Shown: positions 5,617 to 5,658 of the stretch, in pieces | Numbering within the stretch: the stretch's first letter is position 1 | How the letters are laid out: every line of letters begins with the position of its first letter | Source of the DNA: JACRBT01 sp964474285 | Lineage (GTDB): Bacteria > Chloroflexota > Dehalococcoidia > Tepidiformales > Tepidiformaceae | Length of the DNA stretch: 5,658 nucleotides | Assembly (NCBI GenBank): GCA_964474285.1 | Contig: CAYYSD010000184.1 | Coordinates: 1-5,658 of the forward strand | Reading direction: 5' to 3' | Made by a program: the position numbers and the translations under genes | Notes under the pieces: model-generated | Told to the model about the DNA's origin: nothing | What the model saw: the letters and a program-made list of their open reading frames with translations, nothing else | Databases searched by the model: none

Positions 5617-5658
5617 CGGTGTGCCTCCACGGCGTAGACGGTGTCGGAAAGGGCGCGC
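5613..5658 (-). CDS. C-terminal end of an upstream gene (possibly an ECF sigma factor)
   Basis: Only the last 14 codons are visible, reading RALSDTVYAVEAHR before a TGA. The stop overlaps the GTG start of the next gene in a GTGA arrangement, which is typical of translationally coupled operon partners. The ribosome binding site of the downstream gene lies inside this tail. The fragment is too short to identify. A sigma factor or other regulator is guessed only from the anti-sigma-like neighbour. Confidence 0.45.
   Translation of the reverse strand, partial: RALSDTVYAVEAHR

Noticed and set aside
4219..5637. 472-codon open frame on the plus strand over the 446-residue membrane protein
   Set aside because: The opposite strand has a transmembrane helix, ordered modules, a ribosome binding site and an operon overlap. 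This frame gives low-complexity Gly/Arg/Asp-rich sequence.
1..5658. CRISPR arrays, tRNA/rRNA genes, insertion sequences, phage or defence genes
   Set aside because: I saw no spaced direct repeats, cloverleaf-like sequences, transposase or integrase motifs, or terminal inverted repeats. The window is nearly all ordinary coding sequence.

Overview
The window is a GC-rich, gene-dense bacterial segment. Spacers are short, GTG starts are frequent, and most genes carry clear GGAGG-type ribosome binding sites. The protein set is a single-domain MaoC-N hot-dog subunit, an SDR, a DUF4202 protein, a DinB-like protein, and a cysteine-free single-pass membrane protein with DUF5666-like modules that resembles an anti-sigma factor. 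Together these suggest a Chloroflexota-type genome (Dehalococcoidia/Tepidiformia-like). That placement is an impression from protein style, not a proven assignment.

Layout. (1) At the left edge, on the minus strand, lies the first 132 codons of an exported protein with a twin-arginine-like signal peptide and what looks like a subtilisin-type propeptide. (2) A 187-bp divergent spacer (398-584) holds a palindrome resembling a LacI/PurR-type operator. (3) A plus-strand cluster follows: a non-catalytic MaoC-N hot-dog protein, an SDR oxidoreductase with a complete Ser-Tyr-Lys triad, and a GNAT acetyltransferase. (4) Convergent to it, on the minus strand, is a two-gene unit: a four-helix membrane protein followed by a DUF4202 protein. 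(5) Divergent from that unit is a DinB-superfamily protein on the plus strand. (6) Its stop codon lies one base from the end of a 446-residue minus-strand membrane protein, whose GTG start overlaps the stop of a further upstream gene visible only as its last 14 codons.

How they may work together. The MaoC-N subunit and SDR fit acyl-CoA or related lipid/aromatic metabolism (dehydration/hydration plus NADP(H)-dependent oxidoreduction), but the catalytic MaoC partner is not in the window. The 446-residue protein and its overlapping upstream gene look like a translationally coupled regulator/membrane-sensor pair, possibly sigma/anti-sigma. The remaining genes look like ordinary chromosomal housekeeping or accessory genes.

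I found no CRISPR array, tRNA, rRNA, insertion sequence or phage gene, and no clear evidence for a new multi-gene system. The points most worth a second look are the triple-module membrane protein, the orphan MaoC half, the SDR with His where the catalytic-tetrad Asn normally sits, and the operator-like palindrome.
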